In this document: positions 1 to 8,210 of the stretch, one piece after another | How the letters are laid out: the number at the start of each line of letters is the position of its first letter | Position numbering within the stretch: position 1 is the stretch's first letter | From: Pseudomonas gregormendelii | GTDB taxonomy: Bacteria > Pseudomonadota > Gammaproteobacteria > Pseudomonadales > Pseudomonadaceae | Length of the DNA: 64,000 bases | NCBI RefSeq assembly: GCF_017114825.1 | Contig: NZ_JADEVO010000010.1 | Coordinates: forward strand, 1-64,000 | Direction: 5' to 3' | Program-made: the position numbers and the translations under genes | The notes under the pieces: model-generated | The model's input: only the letters and a program-made list of their open reading frames with translations | Database searches by the model: none | Told to the model about the DNA's origin: nothing

Positions 1-89
1 TGCGTTTCTTCATGTACTACAACCGCACCAGGCTCCACAGCTACAACAACTACCTGTCGCCAATAGCTATGGAGCAAAAAGCGGCATAA
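1..89 (+). pseudogene. IS3-family transposase OrfB, C-terminal end (cut by window edge)
   Basis: An open frame runs from the window edge to a TAA at 87-89. It ends YYNRTRLHSYNNYLSP, the typical C-terminus of the IS3-family DDE integrase (OrfB), which catalyses transposition of its element. Only about 28 residues are visible, so it cannot be said whether the rest is intact. It is followed at once by a likely IS terminal inverted repeat. Confidence 0.8.
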
Positions 90-127
90 GCACCGTAAAC
101 GGTGTCCGGGATTGCTTGACCAGTTCA
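1..127 (+). mobile_element. Right end of an IS3-family insertion sequence
   Basis: After the transposase stop there is a short dyad (CACCGT..ACGGTG, 91-104). A 25-bp segment at 103-127 follows, starting TGTCCGGGATTG and ending GACCAGTTCA. The TG..CA polarity and its position just after orfB fit an IS3-family right inverted repeat. The left end is outside the window. The element ends 54 bp before the start codon of the PBP2 gene. Confidence 0.7.
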
Positions 128-181
128 TAGCAACGCCTATGGACCGGCACTTCTTTTCATATCCATAGAGCTCCTGCAGAA

Positions 182-2074
182 ATGCCCCAACCGATACCGA
201 TCAAAGACCACGAAAAAGAGACGCGCCTGGTCAACAGGAGACTCATGGCCTGCGCCTTGTTCGTTGCGGCGATCTCCTGCGCACTGGTTGTGCGCCTGTA
301 TGTGCTGCAAGTACTCGAATTCGACTACCACTCGACGATCTCGGAAAACAACCGCGTCCATGTCCTCCCGATCACCCCGACCCGTGGCTTGATCTATGAC
401 CGCAACGGCGTGGTGCTTGCGGACAACCGTCCCAGCTTCAACCTGACCATCACCCGTGAACGCGCCGCAGACGTCAAAGACGAGCTGGATCAGGTGGTCA
501 ACCTCCTGCACCTTCCAATCGAGGATCGCGCGCTGTTCGACAAGGCTATGAAGCAGGTGCGGCACCCGTTCGTGCCGGTCACGTTGTTCTATGAGCTCAC
601 CGAAGAGCAGATCGCGGTGCTTGCAGTTAACGAGTTCCGCTTGCCGGGCATCGATGTGGAACCACAGTTTGTTCGCCATTACCCGATGGGCGCCCATTTC
701 GCACATTCCATCGGCTATGTGGGACGAATCAACGAGAAAGAGTCCAAGGTGCTCGATACGGTTGAATACCGTGGCGCCCAGTCGATCGGTAAAACCGGCA
801 TCGAGAAATTCTACGAGTCGCAGCTGCACGGCCATGTAGGCTATGAAGAAGTCGAAACCAACGCCCAGGGCCGGGTGTTGCGGGTGCTCAAGCACACCGA
901 CCCGATCCCCGGCAAAAACATCGTGCTCAGCCTTGACGTCAAACTGCAGGAAGCTGCCGAGCAAGCATTGGGAGACCGCCGCGGCTCCGTGGTAGCGCTT
1001 GATCCGGCAACCGGCGAAGTGCTGGCGATGGTCAGCAAACCCAGCTTCGATCCCAACCTGTTTGTCACCGGCATCAGCTTCAAGGAATATGCCGCGCTGC
1101 ACGACTCTATCGACCGGCCGCTGTTCAACCGCGTGCTACGCGGTCTCTACGCCCCCGGCTCAACCATCAAGCCTGAAGTGGCCATCGCAGGCCTTGATGC
1201 CGGTGTAGTCACCCCCCAGACCCGCGTCTTCGACCCCGGCTACTATCAGCTCCCGGACTTCGATCACAAGTACCGCAACTGGAATCACAGCGGTGACGGC
1301 TGGGTCGATATGGACGCAGCGATCATGCGTTCCAACGATACGTATTTCTACGACCTGGCCCACAAGCTGGGCATTGATCGCCTGCACGACTACATGGCCA
1401 TGTTCGGGCTTGGCGAAAAGGTCTCGCTGGACATGTTCGAAGAGTCTGCCGGCCTGATGCCCTCCCAGGCGTGGAAGCGCGCTACGCGTCGCCAGCCCTG
1501 GTTCCCGGGCGAGACAGTGATCCTCGGCATCGGCCAGGGCTATATGCAGGTCACGCCACTGCAACTGGCTCAGGCCACCGCCTTGATCGCCAACAAAGGC
1601 GTGTGGAACCGGCCACATCTGGCCAGAACCGTAGACGGTGTCGCCCCGGTAGACGAACACCCGATGCCGAATATCCTGCTCAAGGATCCCCGGGACTGGG
1701 AGCAGGTCAACCACGGCATGCAGATGGTCATGCACGACGCTCGAGGGATTGCCCGAGCGGCCGCGCAGGGCGCGCAATACCGCATCGCCGGCAAGAGCGG
1801 TACCGCGCAGGTGGTCGCCATCAAGCAAGGCGAGCGCTACAACCGGGCGAAGACGCTGGAACGCAACCGCGACAATGCCTTGTTCGTCGGCTTCGCCCCA
1901 GCCGAGCACCCGAAGATTGTCATCTCGGTAATGATTGAAAACGGTGAAGCCGGTGGTCGCGTCGCCGGCCCGGTGGTGCGGCAGATCATGGACGCCTGGT
2001 TACTCGATCAGGAGGGCCATCTCAAGCCGCAATACGCCACGCCGAGCAAGGCTCCTGGGGATCCTCACGTCTGA
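182..2074 (+). CDS. mrdA: Penicillin-binding protein 2 (peptidoglycan D,D-transpeptidase)
   Basis: This inner-membrane transpeptidase cross-links peptidoglycan during lateral wall growth with RodA. The 630-aa length is typical of PBP2. A single membrane anchor lies near residues 21-43, followed by the PBP dimerisation domain. The three active-site motifs are present: STIK (serine near residue 329), SND and KSGT. Canonical Pseudomonas mrdA sits in an rsfS-rlmH-mrdA-rodA-mltB cluster. None of those genes is here, so this is probably a second PBP2 copy (inference). An IS3-type element ends 54 bp upstream and may have replaced or altered its promoter. The end overlaps the convergent LprI-like gene by 10 bp. 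Confidence 0.9.
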   Translation: MPQPIPIKDHEKETRLVNRRLMACALFVAAISCALVVRLYVLQVLEFDYHSTISENNRVHVLPITPTRGLIYDRNGVVLADNRPSFNLTITRERAADVKDELDQVVNLLHLPIEDRALFDKAMKQVRHPFVPVTLFYELTEEQIAVLAVNEFRLPGIDVEPQFVRHYPMGAHFAHSIGYVGRINEKESKVLDTVEYRGAQSIGKTGIEKFYESQLHGHVGYEEVETNAQGRVLRVLKHTDPIPGKNIVLSLDVKLQEAAEQALGDRRGSVVALDPATGEVLAMVSKPSFDPNLFVTGISFKEYAALHDSIDRPLFNRVLRGLYAPGSTIKPEVAIAGLDAGVVTPQTRVFDPGYYQLPDFDHKYRNWNHSGDGWVDMDAAIMRSNDTYFYDLAHKLGIDRLHDYMAMFGLGEKVSLDMFEESAGLMPSQAWKRATRRQPWFPGETVILGIGQGYMQVTPLQLAQATALIANKGVWNRPHLARTVDGVAPVDEHPMPNILLKDPRDWEQVNHGMQMVMHDARGIARAAAQGAQYRIAGKSGTAQVVAIKQGERYNRAKTLERNRDNALFVGFAPAEHPKIVISVMIENGEAGGRVAGPVVRQIMDAWLLDQEGHLKPQYATPSKAPGDPHV

Positions 2075-2469
2075 CCAGGCACCGGACACCCCATATCGCC
2101 CTCCTGGCATTTCAAATAATTCTTGAAAGTCTCCACCCGTGCGCGGGTCAGCTCTGTTATGCAATTACCGTAGATCATTGGGTAAACGCTCCCACCTTCC
2201 ACCCCCGAAGCTGAAAACTTGCACTCCGCATCCCGGAACGCAATCCATGAGCGCTGCGCGCCGATCAACAGCTTCTTGCGGTCCGGATCGCTCTTCAGCC
2301 GCCCGGTAATCTGCTGGTACAGCGCATTCAGTTCCTTGTCCGCTGCCTTGTTCTGCTGGGTGGCGCACTGGTTCATCGTCGCCTGGTCGGTGGCGTTATC
2401 GCAATCTGCGGCCAGGGCCAGGTGGGTAAACAGCAGGGGCGTCAGCGCCAGGAGAAAGCGTGAGTACAT
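2065..2469 (-). CDS. LprI/DUF1311-family periplasmic protein
   Basis: A 134-aa protein with a clear signal peptide (MYSRFLLALTPLLFTHLALA, cleavage after ALA-A). The body has the DUF1311/LprI pattern: paired cysteines (CDNATDQATMNQC), a helical stretch and a WIAFRDAEC motif. Family members such as mycobacterial LprI inhibit lysozyme, but for most bacterial members the function is unproven. It is convergent with the PBP2 gene and overlaps its last codons. A link to cell-wall protection is only inference. Confidence 0.85.
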   Translation of the reverse strand: MYSRFLLALTPLLFTHLALAADCDNATDQATMNQCATQQNKAADKELNALYQQITGRLKSDPDRKKLLIGAQRSWIAFRDAECKFSASGVEGGSVYPMIYGNCITELTRARVETFKNYLKCQEGDMGCPVPGQT

Positions 2470-2673
2470 GGGAGTTCTCGCTATGACATCTTAAAGAGAA
2501 GGGCAGTGTAGCGAACCCCGGCGAAGTCGGTTACCGGTCGCGCAAAAGCCGCTGCGCTGCAGTCATTTCCCAGCCGAATGAGCGCCATGGGTTGATTACA
2601 GCATGCGCTTGGTACAACTTTAAGGTTGGTCTTGTGGTCTTACAGGCCTACTGTTCATTACAGGAGGTGACTT

Positions 2674-3162
2674 ATGAACCCAGCATCAGATCGTATCCAA
2701 AGGAAAATCCTGCTCAGGACCCCGCGTTCGCAGGTCTGGCGCGTAATCGCCCATGCCGAAGCCTTCGGCCAGTGGTTTGGCGTGGCACTGGAGGGCAAGC
2801 GGTTTGTCGCCGGTGAGTGGACCCAGGGGCAGATCACTTACCCCGGTTATGAGCACCTGCTGTGGAACGTACTCGTGGAGCGAGTTGAGCCGGAGCGGGT
2901 GTTCTCGTTTCGCTGGCATCCCTACGCCGTGGAGCCGCACATCGATTATTCTCAGGAGCCGACCACCCTGGTGTTGTTCGAGCTGGAAGATATGGATGGC
3001 GGCACGTTGCTCAAGGTCACCGAGTCCGGCTTCGATCACATCCCCCAGGAGCGCCGTCTCAAGGCATTCCGCATGGACAGCCGGGGCTGGGATGAGCAGA
3101 TGAACAATATCGAGGAGTTCCTCAAAATCAGCCACAAGGCACCGCAACCCCAGCAAGAGTAA
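2674..3162 (+). CDS. SRPBCC (AHSA1-type) domain protein
   Basis: A 162-aa soluble protein of the SRPBCC/START-like fold, AHSA1 type. The marks are N-terminal RKILLRTPRSQVWRVI, the central FSFRWHP strand, and C-terminal GWDEQMNNIEEFL. Such proteins bind hydrophobic ligands, and many bacterial members lie next to an ArsR regulator, which is absent here. A strong ribosome binding site (CAGGAGGTGA, 2660-2669) fixes the start. No specific substrate can be named. Confidence 0.85.
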   Translation: MNPASDRIQRKILLRTPRSQVWRVIAHAEAFGQWFGVALEGKRFVAGEWTQGQITYPGYEHLLWNVLVERVEPERVFSFRWHPYAVEPHIDYSQEPTTLVLFELEDMDGGTLLKVTESGFDHIPQERRLKAFRMDSRGWDEQMNNIEEFLKISHKAPQPQQE

Positions 3163-3287
3163 ATGTCCGCAGGTTCTGGCCACGGTTGAAGCGCCGGGCC
3201 AGCTGAGTTATGCAGAACTTCATCACCCCCGCGTCCCAGGTTTGCAGCTTTCAGCGAGGGGAGCGCCAAGGGTTCCCCGCTAGCAGC

Positions 3288-3305
3288 TATAGCGAATGTC
3301 CTACA
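3288..3305 (+). promoter_or_regulatory. Candidate GacA upstream activating sequence
   Basis: TATAGC-gaatgt-CCTACA matches 8 of 12 fixed positions of the published GacA box TGTAAG-N6-CTTACA. It is centred about 64 bp before the inferred sRNA start, the usual place for this box in rsmX/Y/Z promoters. A weak -10 (TATTCT, 3350-3355) follows. Confidence 0.6.
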
Positions 3306-3360
3306 CGCTATGGTACTGATATCGTCTGTTACATTTTGGATCCGATGCGTATTCTGACCC

Positions 3361-3478
3361 CATCAACCGAGGCACAGGAAGTGCCTCGGGATCAGGGACG
3401 ATCGACCATCAGCACGGAACGCTATCGACAGGGAGTCGACATGGTCTTGGGAAAACCCGCTTCGGCGGGTTTTTTTTC
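3361..3478 (+). ncRNA. rsmX: RsmX/RsmY/RsmZ-type small RNA (RsmA/CsrA titrator)
   Basis: About 118 nt form consecutive hairpins that expose GGA in the loops. The first has a perfect 9-bp stem with loop AGGAA (3367-3389). The second has GATC arms with loop AGGGAC (3390-3403). The third has AGC/GCU arms with loop ACGGAAC (3411-3423). The fourth has TCGAC/GTCGA arms with loop AGGGA (3425-3439). A further GGGA is at 3450, then a Rho-independent terminator. This is the design of Gac-controlled Rsm RNAs, which sequester RsmA/RsmE and relieve translational repression of secondary metabolism. Length and GGA count fit RsmX best. The start site is inferred. Confidence 0.85.
3450..3478 (+). terminator. 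Rho-independent terminator of the Rsm-type sRNA
   Basis: Stem AACCCGC / GCGGGTT with a TTCG loop, followed by a run of T residues. Confidence 0.9.
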
Positions 3479-3524
3479 GTCTGTACAAAACCGGCCGTTC
3501 GACGATGGGTGCCTCCGCGATCCC

Positions 3525-3625
3525 TGCGGGAGCGAGCTTGTTCCGGGCTGCGTTCCGACGATAACGCGGAAAGCTTGATACCCCGCGGCGTTCATTCATT
3601 TTTCGCGAGCAAGCTCGCTCCTACA
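3525..3625. repeat. REP pair (REPIN-like)
   Basis: A forward REP (CTGCGGGAGCGAGCTTG, from about 3525) and an inverted REP (CGCGAGCAAGCTCGCTCCTAC, ending at 3625) flank a unique centre. It lies just past the inhA stop and could act as a transcript end or mRNA stabiliser. Confidence 0.75.
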
Positions 3626-3633
3626 ATAAAAGG

Positions 3634-4311
3634 TTACAGCCTGGCGGCGGCCCGCTCGGTAATCCGCGTTCGCTGCTCAAGCGATGGCGCTGCACGGCGC
3701 CGGGCGTCTTCCAGCACTGCAGCCGGCGCAGTGTGCGGGCTGCCCGAAGCAAAGGGCGGCGCGGGAGCGTATTCCAGTTGCAACTGTACCAACTGCGCAG
3801 TGCCCTCATCGAACAGTTCCGCAGCCAGCGTCAGGGCAAAATCGATACCCGCCGTGATCCCGCCGCCGGTCAGCAGGTTGCCGTCGCGCACCACACGGTC
3901 CTGAACCGCGATAGCCCCCAAAGGCTTGAGCAATTCGTGATAGGCCCAGTGCGTGGTGGCGCGCTTGCCCTTGAGCAGGCCCGCCGCGCCGAGTACCAGG
4001 GAGCCGGTGCACACTGACGTCACATACCGTGCATTGGCGGCCTGGGCCTTGATGAACGCCAGCGTCACCTCATCCTCCATCAATGGCCCGACGCCACTGC
4101 CGCCGGGGATGCAGATCACATCCAGAGCCGGGCAGTCCTCGAACGTCGTAGTCGGTTGCAAGACCAGCCCGGTGCTTGCGGTCACTGGCGCCAGGTCCTT
4201 CCAGACCAGATGCACCTGTACGTCCGGCAGGGACGCCAGCACGTCATAAGGCCCGGTCAGGTCCAATTGCTGGACCTGTGGGAACAGCAGAAAACCAATT
4301 TGCAACGCCAT
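3634..4311 (-). CDS. inhA: Isonitrile hydratase (DJ-1/PfpI superfamily)
   Basis: This enzyme hydrates isonitriles to N-substituted formamides. The 225-aa protein has the DJ-1/PfpI fold with the nucleophile elbow VTSVCTGSLVLGAAG. Cys101 and Thr102 fall at the catalytic positions known for Pseudomonas InhA, and Asp17 is in the QQLDLTG motif. It is cytosolic, with no signal peptide. It is divergent, with only 88 bp between, from a GlxA-type AraC regulator that carries the same fold, a common pairing. The regulator probably controls inhA (inference). Confidence 0.88.
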   Translation of the reverse strand: MALQIGFLLFPQVQQLDLTGPYDVLASLPDVQVHLVWKDLAPVTASTGLVLQPTTTFEDCPALDVICIPGGSGVGPLMEDEVTLAFIKAQAANARYVTSVCTGSLVLGAAGLLKGKRATTHWAYHELLKPLGAIAVQDRVVRDGNLLTGGGITAGIDFALTLAAELFDEGTAQLVQLQLEYAPAPPFASGSPHTAPAAVLEDARRRAAPSLEQRTRITERAAARL

Positions 4312-4399
4312 GGTGATTTCTCATGAAGTGGGTGGACGACTTCACTCTAGCCTTCTAGGATGTGGCGCATACGCCAATCAACCCACGAATTACGCCAAT

Positions 4400-5383
4400 A
4401 TGCCTAAAGTCATTCATGTGCTCGCGTTCCCCAAGGTGCAGTTGCTCGATGTCACCGGGCCGCTGCAAGTGTTTGCCTCGGCCAATGACATTGTGCGCCA
4501 GCAAGGCCTGCCAGCGCCCTACGCACCGACGGTGATCGCCAGCGGTGGCGGGGCGGTCATGTCCTCTGCCGGGTTGGCCATGCTAACTGAACCGCTCCCA
4601 CAGTCGGCCAGCGACACTTTGATCATCGCCGGCGGCTGGGGCGTGTATGAAGCGGCTCAGGACCCTGCACTGGTGAGCTGGGTGCGCAGGCACGGAGCCC
4701 TTTGCCGGCGCGTGTCCTCGGTGTGCACCGGGGCTTTTCTGCTCGCCGCCAGTGGCTGGCTCGATGGCCGGCGGGTAGTCACTCACTGGACCCGTTGCGA
4801 ACAGTTGGCGCAGCAGCATCCGTTGCTGCGGGTGGAGCCCAACCCGATCTTCATCAACGATGGCCCGGTGTGGACCTCGGCCGGCGTCACTGCCGGCATT
4901 GATCTGGCGCTGGCGATGGTCGAACAGGACCTCGGTCGCGAGATGGCCATGGAAGTGGCCCGCCAGCTGGTGGTATTTCTCAAGCGTCCCGGTGGCCAGT
5001 CGCAATTCAGCGTGACCTTGTCGTTGCAAAAAGAAGGTAACCGCTTTGACGAACTTCATGCCTGGATCAGCGAAAATCTTCCCCTGGACTTGGGGATTCC
5101 AACACTCGCCGCCCAGGCCGGCATGAGCGAACGCAGTTTCGTTCGCCACTACCGCGCCGACACCGGCCAGACCCCCGCCCGGGCGATTGAGTCGATTCGA
5201 GTGGAAACGGCGCGCAGGTTGCTCAGCGACACCGGTGTGCCGATCAAGCGCGTGGCGATGCAATGCGGGTTCGGTAGCGAAGAGACCCTCAGGCGCAGTT
5301 TCCTGAGGGCGATGGGGGTCACTCCGCAAGCCTATCGGGAACGCTTTTGCATCAGCGCTGCAGCAGATCCAGTAATGCCCTGA
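4400..5383 (+). CDS. GlxA-family transcriptional regulator (DJ-1 domain + AraC HTH)
   Basis: A 327-aa protein. Residues about 1-190 form a DJ-1/PfpI-like domain with the elbow SVCTGAFLLAASG. Residues about 225-320 form an AraC-type double helix-turn-helix (IPTLAAQAGMSERSFVRHY and IKRVAMQCGFGSEETLRRSF). GlxA-type regulators typically activate adjacent catabolic genes. The ATG at 4400 (MPKVIHVLAFPKVQLLD) is preferred over an upstream in-frame start at 4310, because family homology begins here and the longer start would overlap the inhA start codon. The likely target is the divergent inhA. No obvious ribosome binding site was seen. Confidence 0.88.
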   Translation: MPKVIHVLAFPKVQLLDVTGPLQVFASANDIVRQQGLPAPYAPTVIASGGGAVMSSAGLAMLTEPLPQSASDTLIIAGGWGVYEAAQDPALVSWVRRHGALCRRVSSVCTGAFLLAASGWLDGRRVVTHWTRCEQLAQQHPLLRVEPNPIFINDGPVWTSAGVTAGIDLALAMVEQDLGREMAMEVARQLVVFLKRPGGQSQFSVTLSLQKEGNRFDELHAWISENLPLDLGIPTLAAQAGMSERSFVRHYRADTGQTPARAIESIRVETARRLLSDTGVPIKRVAMQCGFGSEETLRRSFLRAMGVTPQAYRERFCISAAADPVMP

Positions 5384-5421
5384 GCGTGGCTTGGGGGGCT
5401 TCTTCGGGGTTTAGGCCTTCA

Positions 5422-7248
5422 TCATGGCTGCCAATAATTCTTTTCGCCACTCAACTTGCGATCGAGAAAGCTCGCCGCACTGATCAACGCCAAATGGGTC
5501 AGGGCCTGCGGCGTGTTGCCCAGGTGCCGCCCTCGGGTGTCGAACTCTTCGGCATACAACCCCAGCGGATTGGCGTACCTGAGCAGCTGCTCGAACTCCA
5601 GATGCGCCTTCTCCACCTGGCCTGCACGGGCCAGGCATTCGACGTACCAGAACGAGCACGCTGCGAATGCACCTTCAGTGCCTTCCAGACCGTCAATTCC
5701 TGCATCCTCGTTACGATAGCGGTAGACCATGCCGTCACGCACCAGGGTTTTCTCGATAGCCTGCAGGGTTGATAGCCAGCGGGGATCCTTGGCGCTGACG
5801 AAACGCACCAGCGGCATCAATAACATCGAACCATCCAGGGCTGTGCCGCCGATATACTGGACGAAATGACCCCGCTCTTCATTCCAGAAATTGTCCCAGA
5901 TGTCCGCATAAATGGCCTGTCGGGTCTCATCCCAGCGCGCAAAAGGCGCTGGCAGCGAGCGCTTGGACGCCAGGCGAATGGCCCGGTCCAGCGCAACCCA
6001 GCACATCAATCGCGAGTGCAGGAAATGATGCTGTTCGCCGCGCATCTCCCAAATGCCGACGTCCTTGTGCTGCCAGTTTTCACAGACCTGATCGACCACC
6101 TCAACCGCGTGCTTCCAGCCCTCGTGGGAGATCGCATCGCCGTACTTATTCACCAGGTACACCGCGTCCATCAGCTCGCCGAAGATGTCGAGTTGCACCT
6201 GGTCGTAAGCCTGATTGCCGATGCGCACCGGCGTTGCACCACCATGGCCGGCAAGGTGGGACAGCTCGGATTCCGGCAGTTCCTGACGGCCATCGACGGC
6301 GTAGAGAATGTTCAGCTTCATCGACTTGCCGCGGCAATCGCTGACCCGTCCACGGAGCCAGCCCATGTACGCATTGGCCTCTTCGACGAAACCCAGGCGC
6401 ATGAACGCATAGACAGTGAACGAGGCGTCGCGGATCCAGGTGTAGCGATAGTCCCAGTTGCGCCCGCCGCCAGGTGTTTCCGGCAGGCCGAAGGTGGCGG
6501 CCGCAAGGATGGCGCCATGCTTGCGTGAAGTCAGCAGCTTCAGCGCCAGGGCCGAACGATTGACCATCTCCCGCCAGCGGCCTCGGTAATTGGACTGGCC
6601 GCTCCAGTCGCGCCAGAATTTCAGGGTGCGCTCCATGCACATGTCCGCCGCGCCCTGTTCAAAGCGCGGGTCATCCACGCCGCCGAGCATGAATTGCGCG
6701 CTCTGGTCCTGTTCCAGGCTGAATTGCGCTACGGCTGCGTTCGCGTCGATGCGCATCACCTGATCCGAGGACAGGCGCAGGGCAGGCTGGTCGGTCGCCT
6801 CGAACACCACGTCCTGATCAGCCATCTGCGCGCGAGTGCTGGCGCGGGCGTAATCGTGTCGCACAGCGCAGCGCATATGAAAGGTCGCCCGACCGCTGAC
6901 AACGCGAACCCGGCGCATCAACACCGGCAGGTCGTCCTCGCTGTCGCCGATCGGCAACAGGTCAGTGACTTCGACCACCGCGTGGTCGCTCAACCAGCGG
7001 GTTTGCAGGACGTTAGTGTCCGGCAGGTAAATCTGCTCCCGACGCGCATCCGGCAAGTCCGGTGCCAGCTGGAAAATTCCGGCGTCGGGGGTGTCCAGCA
7101 GCGAGCAGAAGATCGACGGGCTGTCGAATTCCGGCCAGCAGAAAAAGTCCACGCTGCCTCGATCATTGACCAGTGCAGCGCTGCGCATGTCGCCGATGAT
7201 GCCGTGGGCGTCGATAGCGCTTTGTCGTTCGGGATGATGATCAGCCAT
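5422..7248 (-). CDS. Glycoside hydrolase family 15 protein (glucoamylase/trehalase type)
   Basis: A 608-aa cytosolic protein with the GH15 layout. An N-terminal beta-sandwich (GDMRSAALVNDRGSVDFFCW) is followed by an (alpha/alpha)6 barrel starting near GRNWDYRYTWIRDASFT. The acid residues sit in GTEGAFAACSFWYVE and GLYAEEFD, with the typical GNTPQALTHLALI end. Family members hydrolyse alpha-glucans or trehalose, and the substrate cannot be read from sequence. Its start codon overlaps the end of the upstream SDR gene, so the two are translationally coupled. Confidence 0.88.
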   Translation of the reverse strand: MADHHPERQSAIDAHGIIGDMRSAALVNDRGSVDFFCWPEFDSPSIFCSLLDTPDAGIFQLAPDLPDARREQIYLPDTNVLQTRWLSDHAVVEVTDLLPIGDSEDDLPVLMRRVRVVSGRATFHMRCAVRHDYARASTRAQMADQDVVFEATDQPALRLSSDQVMRIDANAAVAQFSLEQDQSAQFMLGGVDDPRFEQGAADMCMERTLKFWRDWSGQSNYRGRWREMVNRSALALKLLTSRKHGAILAAATFGLPETPGGGRNWDYRYTWIRDASFTVYAFMRLGFVEEANAYMGWLRGRVSDCRGKSMKLNILYAVDGRQELPESELSHLAGHGGATPVRIGNQAYDQVQLDIFGELMDAVYLVNKYGDAISHEGWKHAVEVVDQVCENWQHKDVGIWEMRGEQHHFLHSRLMCWVALDRAIRLASKRSLPAPFARWDETRQAIYADIWDNFWNEERGHFVQYIGGTALDGSMLLMPLVRFVSAKDPRWLSTLQAIEKTLVRDGMVYRYRNEDAGIDGLEGTEGAFAACSFWYVECLARAGQVEKAHLEFEQLLRYANPLGLYAEEFDTRGRHLGNTPQALTHLALISAASFLDRKLSGEKNYWQP

Positions 7249-8041
7249 TGCCGCGAAACTCCGGATAGAGACTCATGCCGCCGTCGATGAACAGGGTGGT
7301 GCCGACGATGTAGTCAGAGGCATCGGAGGCGAGAAAGACCACTGCATTGGCAATGTCCTCGACGTCACCGATGCGGCCATAGGGAATAAGTTTGAGCAGT
7401 TCCTGTGCAGCGGCGCCCTCAGTAGCTGCCTGGTTGATAGCGGTACGAATCGCGCCCGGGGCGATGCCGTTGATGCGGATGCGCTGGTGGCTGACTTCCT
7501 GGGCGAGGCTCTGCATCAGCATGTCGACGCCACCTTTGGAGGCGGCGTAATTGACATGGCCGGCCCAGGGAATGCGCTGGTGCACCGAACTCATGTGAAT
7601 GATTTTTCCGGCGGCCCGGGACACGCCTTCGCGAATGCCCTGTCGATTGAAAATTCGCAGGGCGGCGCGGGCACACAGGAACTGGCCGGTAAGATTCACG
7701 CCGATCACCTGGTTCCAGTCCGCGAGGCTCATGTCGACTGCCGAGGAGTCTTTCTGCAGGCCCGAATTGGCCACCAGGATATCCAGCGAGCCGAAGGCTT
7801 CGAGGGTTTGTGCGAACAGTCGTTCGACGTCTTCCTCCTTGGCAACGTCCGCGCCGATGGCGATGGCGCGACCGCCTTGCGCGTTGATCTGCCGGGCGAG
7901 TTCTTCAGCCGGGGCGGCCTGGGAGTTATAGTTGAGCACCACGGCAGCACCGGCAGCGGCCAGGGCCTTGGCGGCGCCGGCACCGATGCCGGAGCTGGCG
8001 CCGGTGATGAGGGCGACCTGTTGGTTCAGGGATATCAGCAT
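7241..8041 (-). CDS. SDR-family oxidoreductase, glucose 1-dehydrogenase-like
   Basis: A 266-aa short-chain dehydrogenase. The cofactor motif TGASSGIG is near residue 12, NSG follows, and the catalytic Ser and YxxxK are in SSVHQRIPWAGHVNYAASK. The C-terminus VGTTLFIDGGMSLYP is typical of glucose 1-dehydrogenases that oxidise glucose with NAD(P). The ATG at 8041 (MLISLNQQVALITG) is chosen over one at 8095 because the fold begins there and an AAGG lies upstream. It forms an operon with the GH15 gene (8-bp overlap), which suggests release and oxidation of a sugar in one step. Confidence 0.88.
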   Translation of the reverse strand: MLISLNQQVALITGASSGIGAGAAKALAAAGAAVVLNYNSQAAPAEELARQINAQGGRAIAIGADVAKEEDVERLFAQTLEAFGSLDILVANSGLQKDSSAVDMSLADWNQVIGVNLTGQFLCARAALRIFNRQGIREGVSRAAGKIIHMSSVHQRIPWAGHVNYAASKGGVDMLMQSLAQEVSHQRIRINGIAPGAIRTAINQAATEGAAAQELLKLIPYGRIGDVEDIANAVVFLASDASDYIVGTTLFIDGGMSLYPEFRGNG

Positions 8042-8210
8042 AGGGTTAGCGCCTTGAGTTGAGGGCCTTATCAGCTGACTGGTTTCGGACTTCAAGAGTT
8101 CACCAGCAGATCAAAAGATCCTGGGGCCTTAACATTCAACCAGCAATTCAGCGCTTTCCCCGCCCCCCGCCTTATGGCAATTTGCACTCCCTTCCAGAGA
8201 CAGTCAGACC

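Noticed and set aside
3210..3578. Plus-strand open frame of 122 codons over the Rsm-type sRNA
   Set aside because: It runs through the sRNA hairpins and terminator and has no ribosome binding site or family resemblance.
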